Shown here: in pieces, positions 14,446 through 22,302 of the stretch
How positions within the stretch are numbered: the stretch's first letter is position 1
How the letters are laid out: each line of letters opens with the position of its first letter
DNA from: a virus
DNA: 32,684 nt
IMG/VR virus record: IMGVR_UViG_3300032093_000518
Span: 1-32,684 of that record
Direction: 5' to 3' (one strand)
Notes under the pieces: model-generated
What the model was told of the DNA's origin: nothing
Database searches by the model: none
What the model saw: the letters and a program-made list of their open reading frames with translations, nothing else
Program-made: the position numbers and the translations under genes

Positions 14446-15369
14446 CTAGACATATCTTTGTATATTTCTTCCACCAACCGGTTGAATAATAACTCTTGCA
14501 CCTTTTATGCCATGATCACTCCTATCTCCCTTATAAACAGCCAGAAAAACTGGTTCATAACTTCCGGAAATTCTATCACCATTATTGAGTTTATGCCCAG
14601 AACAAGTTAACTCATAATACCTACCCCTATTCTGCACACTCAACACTCCTTGCATGGTAACATCCACATTATTTTCACCCTTTACGCCCCCATATCCACT
14701 TCCATAAACTGCCATTTTCTTCAAATTTTCGTCTTGTATCCTTCTGCCTACTGTAGTTGCCGAAGGTATACCATTAGGAAACATATCTTGCAATGTAGAT
14801 ATAAATGCTTGTGTTTCTGGATGTGCAAATATCAATGGTTCAGATCTCTGAGATGTGCCCGCCCACTGTTGAAACGCTCTTGCACCGTCACCAGCCTTAT
14901 GAGATACATGCCCAACATATCCACCAACTCCCCTAAAATGGAAATCACACTTAGGAGTGCCAGGAGTACTTTCACACAGACCAACTTGATATGTTGTATT
15001 TCCAACCTTTAACGGTATAATTTCGGAACCAATTTTATCAAATATTGCAGTTAATTGTTGGTTTACTCTTATAATTTGAGCATCTTCCTGAGCGGTAGTT
15101 GCCTGTGTTCTTCCTGAAAATTCAGAATCTTTATAAATCTGAGTGATGTTTATATATTGTCCAGTAGTTGTCGGAAGCATTATAGATCTTCCACTTTTAA
15201 ATCTATCAAATTGGTTAACAGAACTCAAATTAGTTAATATAGATTTATCTAATTTAACCTTTTGACCATTTGCTTCAGATAAAGTAAAATCCTGCCCTGT
15301 TCTTATTCTAGTCAAAAAAATGTTGAAATTATTTCTCTTTGCAAGTTCACTAGGATTTAACGTCGCCAT
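14446..15369 (-). CDS. Late cyanophage protein, possible PD-(D/E)XK-like nuclease
   Basis: A 307-aa protein (MATLNPSELAKRNNFNIFL...). The N-terminal region resembles a DNA-processing accessory domain; the centre contains CDFHFRGVGGYVGHVSHKAG (about 138-157) followed by QQWAGTS. An Asp, then a beta-strand spacer, then xxK is the core of the restriction-endonuclease-like fold, though the usual acidic residue before Lys is Ser/His here. Relatives with the ISHKxG...QQWGG pattern are, as I recall, widespread uncharacterised cyanophage proteins. The start shares a 20-nt upstream context with the 56-aa gene at 22557. Family membership is plausible; nuclease function is speculative. Confidence 0.72.
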   Translation of the reverse strand: MATLNPSELAKRNNFNIFLTRIRTGQDFTLSEANGQKVKLDKSILTNLSSVNQFDRFKSGRSIMLPTTTGQYINITQIYKDSEFSGRTQATTAQEDAQIIRVNQQLTAIFDKIGSEIIPLKVGNTTYQVGLCESTPGTPKCDFHFRGVGGYVGHVSHKAGDGARAFQQWAGTSQRSEPLIFAHPETQAFISTLQDMFPNGIPSATTVGRRIQDENLKKMAVYGSGYGGVKGENNVDVTMQGVLSVQNRGRYYELTCSGHKLNNGDRISGSYEPVFLAVYKGDRSDHGIKGARVIIQPVGGRNIQRYV

Positions 15370-15378
15370 TTTTATTTT

Positions 15379-15385
15379 TATTTAG
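15379..15385 (-). promoter_or_regulatory. CTAAATA element close to the start codon
   Basis: Part of TCTAAATAAAAATAAAAATG, identical to the sequence before the 56-aa gene at 22557. Only 9 nt separate it from the ATG, and it begins 3 nt after tRNA-Leu. If it is a late promoter the mRNA would be almost leaderless; otherwise it is an A-rich translation-start context. Confidence 0.45.
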
Positions 15386-15388
15386 AAA

Positions 15389-15468
15389 TGCCCAAGAGAG
15401 GACTCGAACCTCCACGCCGAAGCACTTGATCCTAAGTCAAGCGTGTATACCAATTTCACCACTTGGGC
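15389..15468 (-). tRNA. tRNA-Leu (anticodon UAG)
   Basis: An 80-nt class II tRNA. The acceptor stem is GCCCAAG/CTTGGGC with discriminator A. The anticodon stem CTTGA/TCAAG closes the loop CTTAGGA (anticodon TAG). The variable arm has a TTCG loop, and the T arm is GGAGG-TTCGAGT-CCTCT. CCA is not encoded. It lies 2 nt after tRNA-Ala and is transcribed with it. Confidence 0.95.
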
Positions 15469-15470
15469 AA

Positions 15471-15543
15471 TGGAGAATAGGAGATTCGAACTCCTGACCT
15501 CCTGAATGCAAATCAGGCGCACTACCAACTGTGCTAATTCCCC
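15471..15543 (-). tRNA. tRNA-Ala (anticodon UGC)
   Basis: A 73-nt tRNA. The acceptor stem GGGGAAT/ATTCTCC contains the G3-U70 wobble pair, the main identity element for alanyl-tRNA synthetase, so charging by the host enzyme is expected. The anticodon stem CCTGA/TCAGG holds the loop TTTGCAT (anticodon TGC). The T loop is TTCGAAT. CCA is not encoded. Confidence 0.96.
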
Positions 15544-15552
15544 AGTAAAACC

Positions 15553-15581
15553 ATTATATCATCGAAGGGGCATAAGGTCAA
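15553..15581 (-). promoter_or_regulatory. Strong sigma70-type promoter for the tRNA pair
   Basis: -35 TTGACC (15581-15576, five of six), exactly 17 bp, -10 TATAAT (15558-15553, six of six). It lies at the very end of the HExxH gene, whose stop codon abuts the -10. The predicted start is about 3 nt before the mature 5' end of tRNA-Ala. Confidence 0.75.
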
Positions 15582-15957
15582 ATAGTTCTGGATGAAGTCT
15601 TCCATACTTCCTCATAATTTCACCTGCTTTAGCATTTGCTTGATTTTCAGCAGGACTTCCTGGATGTGATGTAATTTTTTTACCATCCATCAATTGCTTA
15701 TAATGTATAAACTCGTGAGATACCGTTCTCAAAATGTCAATGGGATGACGATTGACAATGCTAATATAGAGCACGTTTTTTTTCATCATCCCAAATGTCA
15801 TATGGTCTTTAGCAAAATCAGAATCATCTATTAAAACATATGGAATGTCATATGTTAAACGAAGTTCCCCTTTAAGAAAAACTAAAAATCTCTTAAGAAG
15901 AGCATCAAACTGCATTCTTGTAGTTGGTCTCCCCTTTCTTTTGCCAATCAAAGACAT
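15559..15957 (-). CDS. Small zinc-metallopeptidase-like protein (HEFIH)
   Basis: A 132-aa protein. The gluzincin-like motif HEFIH (His81, Glu82, His85) sits in VSHEFIHYKQLMDG, and Glu104 in PAENQANAKAG is a good third zinc ligand. The basic N-terminus (GKRKGRPTTR) may bind nucleic acid or partner protein. The size suits a minimal SprT- or M-type domain; no pro-region or signal is visible, so it acts in the cytosol or virion. An AATAAATA element precedes it, overlapping the stop of the 61-aa gene. The metal site is well supported; the substrate is unknown. Confidence 0.8.
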   Translation of the reverse strand: MSLIGKRKGRPTTRMQFDALLKRFLVFLKGELRLTYDIPYVLIDDSDFAKDHMTFGMMKKNVLYISIVNRHPIDILRTVSHEFIHYKQLMDGKKITSHPGSPAENQANAKAGEIMRKYGRLHPELFDLMPLR

Positions 15958-15966
15958 TTTTTTAAA

Positions 15967-15973
15967 TATTTAT
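15967..15973 (-). promoter_or_regulatory. ATAAATA element close to the start codon
   Basis: TAATAAATATTT on the minus strand, overlapping the stop of the 61-aa gene. It is 9 nt before the ATG at 15957, the same close spacing as at 15379 and 22567. Confidence 0.5.
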
Positions 15974-16158
15974 TAGACACCAATAACAGCACCAATATTG
16001 TCATCAATATCTTGAATGACTGCACGAATATCAGAAATACGGGGAGGAACACTCAGTTCATCATAAGTATATCCTTGTTGTGCCTCAAAAAGGACTTGAC
16101 GAATTGCAGCGGCAGCACGAACATCCATTTTAATTGTTACTTTCTTTTCTTTAGTCAT
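15973..16158 (-). CDS. Small conserved protein downstream of mazG
   Basis: A 61-aa protein (MTKEKKVTIKMDVRAAAAIRQ..., ending DNIGAVIGV) with a short beta strand then two helices (AAAAIRQVLFEAQ; RAVIQDIDDNIG). It overlaps the mazG stop as ATGA, so it is probably translated with it. I recall similar short proteins in cyanophages but no function. Confidence 0.72.
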   Translation of the reverse strand: MTKEKKVTIKMDVRAAAAIRQVLFEAQQGYTYDELSVPPRISDIRAVIQDIDDNIGAVIGV

Positions 16159-16568
16159 CGGTCGTCAGCAGCACGGTTTTCGGAGAAATAAACATCAAAA
16201 GCACCTTCAGGATAACGCTTCAGAAGTTTTTGAACATTACGAGCAACAACTTCGTCAAGAGTGACATCAAGTGCAATACACGCTTGAGCAACGTACCACA
16301 TAATATCACCCAACTCAATAATCAGATGCTCACGGTTATCTTCACTATAAGGTTTGCCCTGAAATATCATCTTCTTGACAATTTCCATAAATTCTCCACC
16401 TTCTGCATTGATACCAACAGCACCAGTTAGAAGTCGCTCAATATTTGCACCCTTTTCGTCCAGAGCAACTAGACGGTCAGAAAGTGCAAGAAAATCTTTA
16501 GATGCATCAGATGTGACTACATCAACAAACTCAGCATACTTATCAAAATTAACGTGTTTGGTTTCCAT
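16155..16568 (-). CDS. mazG: MazG-like nucleotide pyrophosphohydrolase
   Basis: A 137-aa all-alpha NTP-PPase. The metal-binding EExxE-type helix appears as EGGEFME (56-62), and the ExxD helix as ELGD (85-88) in IIELGDIMWYVAQA. MazG proteins hydrolyse nucleoside triphosphates, and in cyanophages the enzyme has been linked to host nucleotide pools and stringent response. The ATG at 16568 shares a base with the gp41 stop (TAATG). Two promoter-like elements (16619-16647 and 16676-16704) lie inside the gp41 3' end. Confidence 0.9.
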   Translation of the reverse strand: METKHVNFDKYAEFVDVVTSDASKDFLALSDRLVALDEKGANIERLLTGAVGINAEGGEFMEIVKKMIFQGKPYSEDNREHLIIELGDIMWYVAQACIALDVTLDEVVARNVQKLLKRYPEGAFDVYFSENRAADDR

Positions 16569-17947
16569 TAAAATTTAAATCCTTCAAACGACTTTTTAGG
16601 TTTCTTGTCTTCGTTGTCATTATACTCGTCTTCGTTTCCAGAGTCAAGTATATCTTTTTGTGCTGACTGCTCACAATCATACAGTCTCATTTTAGCACGG
16701 TCAATACCCACAATGAAACGCTTGTAAATGGTGGGGTCATTATATCGATTCTTCAATTGCTTCACCATAATCTGTCCCAACTGCTCAAGCTCTTCAGTGC
16801 TAATAAGGGCAAACATAAGATCAGCAGTAGCAGGCAAACCAAAGGACTCACTAGTATCAGTAAGTTCAACATCAGAAGAACCAAAACCTGAACGAGTGGT
16901 CTGAGTAGCGGAGACAATTGGGACATTAAACTCCACTGCGAGCCCCCTAAGTTCTTCAGCAATTGCTTTAATATACGAATATGAATTGACAGAAAGGTTT
17001 GACTTATACCTGCTGGAAGCACAAATATTAAGGTAATCGATGAAAATAATATCAGGTCTAAATGACTTTTTGAGAGCAAGTTCATTGAGAAGTGCCTTAA
17101 AGTGTCCTGAATGAGCAGAAGCAGTTGGGTATTCTTTGATTACCAAAGAACCTTGTGTCTTCTTCGCAATACTATTTACTTTGTTCTCAAACATTTGACG
17201 TGGGAGATCAACCAGTTGCTGAATCGGGACATTGAGAAGGTTTGCGTCAATTCTTTCTGCAATTCGCTCTTCCGCCATTTCAAGAGTGATATAGAGTACG
17301 GACCTGCCCTGTAGCAAGACGGAGCTAGCCAAATGACACATGAACAATGATTTCCCAACACCCGTTCCAGCGAGAGCAATATTGAGAGTCTTGTTAGGAA
17401 GACCACCTTTCGTGATTTTGTTGAAATATTCCAAGTCAAACTCGATTTTATCTTCTTTACGGTGATAAAACTCATATCGCTCCTCATAGTTTTGAAGATA
17501 ATCGTGTCCGATATTGTTATCAAACGATACTGCTAGAGCATCAGAAAGAATGCTTGGAATCGCATCACGATTTTTCTTATCGTTATTTCCATCGGCAATA
17601 TGAATCGACTCCATAAGTGCCAAGTAGATTGCACGATCACGACACCACTTTTCAGTGGTATCAAGCAACCATTGCTTTTCTACAGCAGCGTCATTCAGAG
17701 AGGCATTGATTTCTCGGATCTCTTTGACTTCAGTTTCATTAAGATCCGTGCGATTTTCTACCTCAATGTTGAGTGCTTCAATCGTGATTGCTGAACCATA
17801 CTTAACAATGAATTGAACAATCTCCTCAAAAATGACCTTCTCCGCCTTTTGCTCAAAATAATCTGGTTGTATAAAAGGTATAACTTTTCGTGAGTAATCT
17901 TCATTAAATACTAAATTTCTGAGAATAGTTGTCTCAATTCGTTCCAT
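16568..17947 (-). CDS. 41: Replicative DNA helicase, T4 gp41 (DnaB family)
   Basis: A 459-aa hexameric helicase that unwinds the fork and recruits primase. Walker A is GTGVGKS (about 194-200) in LNIALAGTGVGKSLFM; Walker B-like is DIIFIDYLNIC. The segments LYITLEMAEERIAERIDANLL and SESFGLPATADLMFALI match T4 gp41 through its length. I choose the ATG at 17947 (MERIETTILRN), which aligns with the T4 start; two codons further upstream (TTG/ATG at 17977/17974) shadow uvsX. It overlaps uvsX by 14 bp. The C-terminal tail (SFEGFKF) is like the T4 tail ending ELKF. Confidence 0.95.
   Translation of the reverse strand: MERIETTILRNLVFNEDYSRKVIPFIQPDYFEQKAEKVIFEEIVQFIVKYGSAITIEALNIEVENRTDLNETEVKEIREINASLNDAAVEKQWLLDTTEKWCRDRAIYLALMESIHIADGNNDKKNRDAIPSILSDALAVSFDNNIGHDYLQNYEERYEFYHRKEDKIEFDLEYFNKITKGGLPNKTLNIALAGTGVGKSLFMCHLASSVLLQGRSVLYITLEMAEERIAERIDANLLNVPIQQLVDLPRQMFENKVNSIAKKTQGSLVIKEYPTASAHSGHFKALLNELALKKSFRPDIIFIDYLNICASSRYKSNLSVNSYSYIKAIAEELRGLAVEFNVPIVSATQTTRSGFGSSDVELTDTSESFGLPATADLMFALISTEELEQLGQIMVKQLKNRYNDPTIYKRFIVGIDRAKMRLYDCEQSAQKDILDSGNEDEYNDNEDKKPKKSFEGFKF
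16619..16647 (-). promoter_or_regulatory. Strong sigma70-type promoter for mazG
   Basis: -35 TTGACT (16647-16642), exactly 17 bp, -10 TATAAT (16624-16619): 11 of 12 consensus positions. It is inside the gp41 coding region, with a predicted leader of about 44 nt. Confidence 0.68.
16676..16704 (-). promoter_or_regulatory. Second sigma70-type element upstream of mazG
   Basis: -35 TTGACC (16704-16699), 17 bp, -10 TATGAT (16681-16676): five of six in each hexamer, 57 bp upstream of the stronger promoter. It lies in coding sequence, so chance is possible. Confidence 0.4.
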
Positions 17948-18947
17948 AAGAGAATTGTTGTTTCGCGGCAGCATCAAGTTGCTGCATTACTTCTTCGGTA
18001 AAATACTGATCAGGATTCTTTAAGATTTCCTTTGCGTAAATTTTCTTACCATCCATTTCATAACGTCCCGCGACATTCTTCCAGAGTCCAGCGAGTTCCC
18101 CGAGTTCCAGAAGACCATAATAGCGATCAAGACCGCGCTCATCATAAAATAGACGGATTTCAACTTGCTGGTTCTCCTTACTCAAACGAGACTTAGCAGT
18201 CTTTGCTTTGATAATGTTTCCAATAACTTCTTTTCCATCTTTCTCTTTTGACTTGCTGAGATAGATGATAGTAGAAGCGGCATACTTAAGACCACTACCA
18301 CCACCCATTTCTTTTGTAGGAACGTAAGCGCCAATAACATCGTAGGTGTGGTTAGTTACAATCATAGGAATGTTTGCCTGCCCCAACTTAAGAGTGAGCA
18401 TACGGAAAGCACCTTTGACAAGTTGTGATTTAGTCATGTCACGAACTTGTTTATCATTCAGTGCATCAGTAATCTCTTTCTCGGTTGAGAGCATACCCAA
18501 AGAGTCTAGCACAAACATACAAGGTTTGCGCTCTCCTTCAGGTTTTTTTAAGTAAATATCTACTGCTTTGAGTGCTTTTCCACGAAACTCTTCAATAGTA
18601 ACAACATTGACAACCACAAGACGAGAAGTATCAATTCCACGGGATTCTAAAAGAGATTTAGTGATAGCAGCCTCAGTGTCAAAGTAGAGACAGTAACCAT
18701 CGGGATTAGTATCAAGAAAGTTCTTAACCACGGCGAGAGAGAAAAAAGTCTTTCCAGTACTAGACTCTCCAGCAATAGCAGTAATCTTATTCCCAGATAC
18801 ACCGCCAAATATGCTACCTGAAACCAGTGCATTAAAAATGTACGAACCCGTGTCAACATAAGTCTCAGTCTCATCAATATCGGAAGCAAGTTTTGTATAC
18901 TCACCACCAACTTCTTTTACAATTTCTTTAAGAAAGTCCATAGTCAT
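17934..18947 (-). CDS. uvsX: RecA-like recombinase UvsX
   Basis: A 337-aa strand-exchange protein that drives recombination-dependent replication and repair. Walker A is GESSTGKT (60-67); the family's DTEAA segment (YFDTEAAITKSLL) and Walker B (MFVLDSLGML) are visible, and MGGGSGLKYAAS is the L2-like region. It is shorter than T4 UvsX (about 390 aa) but usual for cyanophages as I recall. The ATG at 18947 overlaps the preceding 40-aa gene as ATGA; the third residue is also Met. Confidence 0.96.
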   Translation of the reverse strand: MTMDFLKEIVKEVGGEYTKLASDIDETETYVDTGSYIFNALVSGSIFGGVSGNKITAIAGESSTGKTFFSLAVVKNFLDTNPDGYCLYFDTEAAITKSLLESRGIDTSRLVVVNVVTIEEFRGKALKAVDIYLKKPEGERKPCMFVLDSLGMLSTEKEITDALNDKQVRDMTKSQLVKGAFRMLTLKLGQANIPMIVTNHTYDVIGAYVPTKEMGGGSGLKYAASTIIYLSKSKEKDGKEVIGNIIKAKTAKSRLSKENQQVEIRLFYDERGLDRYYGLLELGELAGLWKNVAGRYEMDGKKIYAKEILKNPDQYFTEEVMQQLDAAAKQQFSYGTN

Positions 18948-19066
18948 TTACCATTTTGATATTTTAATTTAAACCAATAAGCCCACAATTTATTATAAAG
19001 TTGGGTATTTGATTTAATAGATTGGAGTATATATTTAAACTCGTTCTCTGTGATTGGTAATTTCAT
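18944..19066 (-). CDS. Tiny protein between gp43 and uvsX (40 aa)
   Basis: MKLPITENEFKYILQSIKSN at the start, ending WFKLKYQNGK. The ATG overlaps the 54-aa gene's stop (ATGA), and its stop overlaps the uvsX start (ATGA), so three genes are translationally chained. It is basic and rich in aromatics, with no domain recognised. Confidence 0.72.
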   Translation of the reverse strand: MKLPITENEFKYILQSIKSNTQLYNKLWAYWFKLKYQNGK

Positions 19067-19227
19067 ACCACCAAACCATATTGCTCTCGTAAGATTTTTT
19101 TATAAGGTAAACCTTGCTCTCTAAGTTCTTTTACCAATTTTAGTTTGTGATAAAGTGCTGCATCTCCACCAAATCCAAGAGCACTTACAATTTTTTTTAG
19201 TTCTTCATCGTTAATAGGAAGATCCAT
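19063..19227 (-). CDS. Small protein directly downstream of gp43 (54 aa)
   Basis: MDLPINDEELKKIVSALGFG at the start, then a helical middle (ALYHKLKLVKELREQG) and the end YGLVV. The ATG at 19227 shares a base with the gp43 stop (TAATG). I recall similar short proteins at this place in other cyanophages. The coupling suggests a replication or recombination accessory; there is no direct evidence. Confidence 0.75.
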   Translation of the reverse strand: MDLPINDEELKKIVSALGFGGDAALYHKLKLVKELREQGLPYKKILREQYGLVV

Positions 19228-21734
19228 TAGGCAAAAAATAGTTCAAGGTTTACAGTTTTTTCGACATTCCATCCAATTGAATCGAGAATGGACTTAAGCG
19301 GGTCTACAAAACTCTTTTCAAATTGTAAGTCATAGTCTATGTATTTGTCAAGTCCAAGTTCCTTTGGAAAATCTTGAATGAATGAAATTACATTCTCCTG
19401 AATAATGTTTGGTTTTTTCAGAAAAATAAACTTGACTTTTTCACCATTTGAAATAAGAGAATACTTATTTGTCAGTTTCTTTTCTTTTATATAATGATTA
19501 AAAAGAAGTGCTCCACGAATATGAATGGGAGTTTTCTGAGCATAAATGGTTGCTGATGAATGATACTTACGAACATCAGACGCAGTTCGTGGAAATGCAA
19601 TCTGTTCTGGAGGTAAAGACTTAAACTCTTCACGACACTTATCAATGAAGTTAATTACATCTTCTTCGGTCCCACTCATCATCAGTTTGAGACCATCTTT
19701 AATCATCTTGCGACAAGGTGCAGGAGTTGATGACTTAACTGCCTCAATACCCATCATCTTGAGTTTAGGTTCTTCATAACGAACACCTTCACTATCCCAA
19801 ACATTTAGGATATATCTCTTTTTAGCGGTCCAGATTCCACGTTCGGCAATGTTTTCACGCTTCATCTGCATCTTCTGGTCATAAGCATTTACATACTCAG
19901 CCAGTTCTTGGTAGCAACCTTCAATATACTTTTCAAGTTCCACCTGACAGACCTTATCAAGGAACGAAACAATGCCTTCAGTAGTTTTCTCTCTTCCCTT
20001 GAATATACGTTCAACCAGAGGACCCATATTAAGGTAAATAGAATCAGTATCTGAAGCAATAACATAATCAACTCCATCAGTTTTCAAAAGTTTGTTGATA
20101 TAGGCATTCATCTTGTCTTCAATCCAACGGATAGAAACCTGACCAGACAAAGTGATTGCCTCAGCATTTGCTAGTTTGTAATAACGGAAATACTGATTGC
20201 CGATAGCACCATAAGCAGAGTTAAGTTGAATCTTCCTCGCCATTTGGATGTTGTTGCACCTAGCAATCTCTTTTTCCAACTCTTTTGTCTTTTTCTTTTC
20301 ATACTCTTGTTTGGCAGCAAGCATTTTCTTTTTATAGATGGTGCGGTCTCGATAGATTTTTTCCATCAATTCTGGTAGAAATCCCCGCACATCCTTACGG
20401 AACATTGCCCCGTTAGCACATACTGCCTTGTCCTTATACATTTCAAATGTGATTTCCTGATTCAGTATTTTATCTACAGTTACTGATGGATGCCTCTCAT
20501 CCAGAAGTGTTTCTGGTGAGATATTATACTGCATAATAAGGTGAGGATATAGAGAGTTGAGGTCAAAAGATACAACCCAGTCATATTTTCCAGGAATAGG
20601 TTCCTTAACGTATGCACCAGCATACTTAGAGTCTTTATCAGAACGCTCTTTGGGAGGAATCACAATGTTCCTCTTTTTCAGATAGTTGTAGATAATAGTA
20701 TCCCACATTCTAACCTGTGAAAACACATCAGCATAGTTTGCTTTTGCGTCATAGGCCATGGTGATTGCAAGTTCAATCAGTTTCATCTTATCTTCCAGAC
20801 GGTCAACAAGTTCCACGTCAATGATGTTGTATTCTACAAACTTTTGCCAACCTTTGGTATAGAAGTCCTTAAAGGTATCAAACTCAGAGTGGTCCAGTTT
20901 TTTCTGACCAAGTTCTACATTTGCAATATGATCCAGACGATAAGACTCTTGTGCTTTATAAGTAAACTTTTTATAAAGATTCAGATAATCGAGTTGAGTA
21001 ATACCACCAACATCGTAAGAAATGTGCTTACGACCAGCAATATAAATCTCAGTCTCAGTTACAAGTCCCCAAGGAGAAATGCGTTTCATCAATTTCTCAC
21101 CTAGAACACGATCTAGACGACGAACAAGATATGGAATATCATAAAGCTCGCTGTTCCACCCAGTCACAACTTCTGGAGTATTTGTTTCAACCATCCACCA
21201 GTTGATAAAGTCGTTGAGAAGATCATATTCGCTGGAGAAAGAACGGTAATCAACATTCTTCTGCTGATTCTTGAAAGGACCTTGCCCCCAAGTGCGAATT
21301 TTCTTGGATGAGTAATCTTGAATAGTAATGAGTAGAACTTCCTCAGCGGCAGACTCTACATCAGGGAATCCGTTTTCAGAGGCAACCTCAATATCAAGAG
21401 TGGTAACTTTGATATTAGTAATATCAAACTTGAGTTCCTCTTCAGGATACATTTCAGAGATATACTGATAGATGTATCCAGTATTTCCATAAATTTTAAA
21501 GTTTTCTACTCCATCATATCTTTTTACAAACTCACGACAGTCGCGAACAGAACCAGGTTGAACCGATTCAACATATTCTCCATTCAGAGTCTGATATTTA
21601 GTTTTCTTTTGAGAAGGGACAAAAAGAGTCGGGTTAAACTTCTCCCGAGTCATGAAATGTTTTCCATTTTCATAACCACGGACCAAGAAGTGATCCCCGA
21701 CCATCTGCACGTTTGTATAAAATCGAAGCGACAT
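19227..21734 (-). CDS. 43: Replicative DNA polymerase, T4 gp43 (family B)
   Basis: An 835-aa polymerase with proofreading exonuclease. Exo I is DIE at 114-116 (TTLDIEVAS); Exo II is in VVTGWNSELYDIPY. Polymerase motif A is DLNSLYPHL (391-399), motif B KIQLNSAYGAIGN (501-513) and motif C DTD (562-564). The final residues LELFFA fit the xLxLFF clamp-binding tail of T4-type polymerases, so docking on gp45 is expected. The ATG at 21734 overlaps the upstream stop as TGATG. It is slightly shorter than T4 (898 aa) and uninterrupted by an intron or intein. Confidence 0.97.
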   Translation of the reverse strand: MSLRFYTNVQMVGDHFLVRGYENGKHFMTREKFNPTLFVPSQKKTKYQTLNGEYVESVQPGSVRDCREFVKRYDGVENFKIYGNTGYIYQYISEMYPEEELKFDITNIKVTTLDIEVASENGFPDVESAAEEVLLITIQDYSSKKIRTWGQGPFKNQQKNVDYRSFSSEYDLLNDFINWWMVETNTPEVVTGWNSELYDIPYLVRRLDRVLGEKLMKRISPWGLVTETEIYIAGRKHISYDVGGITQLDYLNLYKKFTYKAQESYRLDHIANVELGQKKLDHSEFDTFKDFYTKGWQKFVEYNIIDVELVDRLEDKMKLIELAITMAYDAKANYADVFSQVRMWDTIIYNYLKKRNIVIPPKERSDKDSKYAGAYVKEPIPGKYDWVVSFDLNSLYPHLIMQYNISPETLLDERHPSVTVDKILNQEITFEMYKDKAVCANGAMFRKDVRGFLPELMEKIYRDRTIYKKKMLAAKQEYEKKKTKELEKEIARCNNIQMARKIQLNSAYGAIGNQYFRYYKLANAEAITLSGQVSIRWIEDKMNAYINKLLKTDGVDYVIASDTDSIYLNMGPLVERIFKGREKTTEGIVSFLDKVCQVELEKYIEGCYQELAEYVNAYDQKMQMKRENIAERGIWTAKKRYILNVWDSEGVRYEEPKLKMMGIEAVKSSTPAPCRKMIKDGLKLMMSGTEEDVINFIDKCREEFKSLPPEQIAFPRTASDVRKYHSSATIYAQKTPIHIRGALLFNHYIKEKKLTNKYSLISNGEKVKFIFLKKPNIIQENVISFIQDFPKELGLDKYIDYDLQFEKSFVDPLKSILDSIGWNVEKTVNLELFFA
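19322..19351 (-). promoter_or_regulatory. Sigma70-type promoter upstream of uvsX group
   Basis: -35 TTGACA (19351-19346, six of six), 18 bp, -10 TACAAT (19327-19322). It is inside the 3' end of gp43 and about 90 nt before the 54-aa gene. Confidence 0.5.
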
Positions 21735-21988
21735 CAGGCGGTTAATTCAAGATACTTTTCAACAATTTCTTCTTTTGGATCCACAATGGTAAGGATACTG
21801 TCCGAATGAATCATCATTTCTCTCTGATCAGTTACATCAGGCCAAGGAGTAAGATTTCCTTCGGCGTCAATGCGGAAAGGATTAATGAGTTTACAATCAG
21901 GCTCTCCTAATTCAGAACCAACTTCGATAATCTCAGTAACAATTACATTATCAACTTTCAACAAAAGACACTTAACTGTTTTGTCCAT
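21734..21988 (-). CDS. Small Sm-like beta protein, copy 2
   Basis: An 84-aa protein (MDKTVKCLLLKVDNVIVTEI...). It is similar in layout to the 102-aa product just upstream: a strand-rich N-terminus, then CKLINPFRI against CGYIFNKPHKV, and SDSILTIVDPKEEIVEKYLE against LDWVVTIVEPLNSVKDLYEE. The pattern resembles small Sm-fold barrels; I recall comparable cyanophage proteins directly upstream of gp43. It overlaps copy 1 by 17 bp and gp43 by one base. RNA binding is possible but untested by sequence. Confidence 0.75.
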   Translation of the reverse strand: MDKTVKCLLLKVDNVIVTEIIEVGSELGEPDCKLINPFRIDAEGNLTPWPDVTDQREMMIHSDSILTIVDPKEEIVEKYLELTA

Positions 21989-22280
21989 TTACTCTTTCCT
22001 CATAAAGATCTTTAACTGAATTGAGTGGCTCAACGATAGTAACAACCCAATCTAACGGAACTAAAATTTGGTCATCTTGTGTTAAAAGAATCCATGATGA
22101 TAAAGATACTTCGATTTTAGCATCATAGTCTACCTCTTCAGTTAAAAGGATAGACCTTTCTGTAAGAACCTTGTGAGGTTTATTGAAAATATATCCACAA
22201 GGTTTTTCATCAGAAACAATTTCTTTAATATCAGAAATAATTGTTTCGCCGGACTTCAATAGCGCAAGTTTGATTGACAT
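21972..22280 (-). CDS. Small Sm-like beta protein, copy 1
   Basis: A 102-aa protein (MSIKLALLKSGETIISDIKE...). Predicted beta strands alternate with short loops: LLKSGETIISDI, CGYIFNKPHKVL, VSLSSWILLTQDD, QILVPLDWVVTIVEP. It is the first gene after the consensus promoter at 22303-22331 and has a purine-rich AAGGAAGAAG leader. It is related to copy 2 (84 aa), which probably arose by tandem duplication. Function unknown; its place heading the gp43 unit suggests a link to replication or RNA handling. Confidence 0.77.
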   Translation of the reverse strand: MSIKLALLKSGETIISDIKEIVSDEKPCGYIFNKPHKVLTERSILLTEEVDYDAKIEVSLSSWILLTQDDQILVPLDWVVTIVEPLNSVKDLYEERVNGQNS

Positions 22281-22302
22281 TTTTATCTTCTTCCTTCAAG
22301 GT

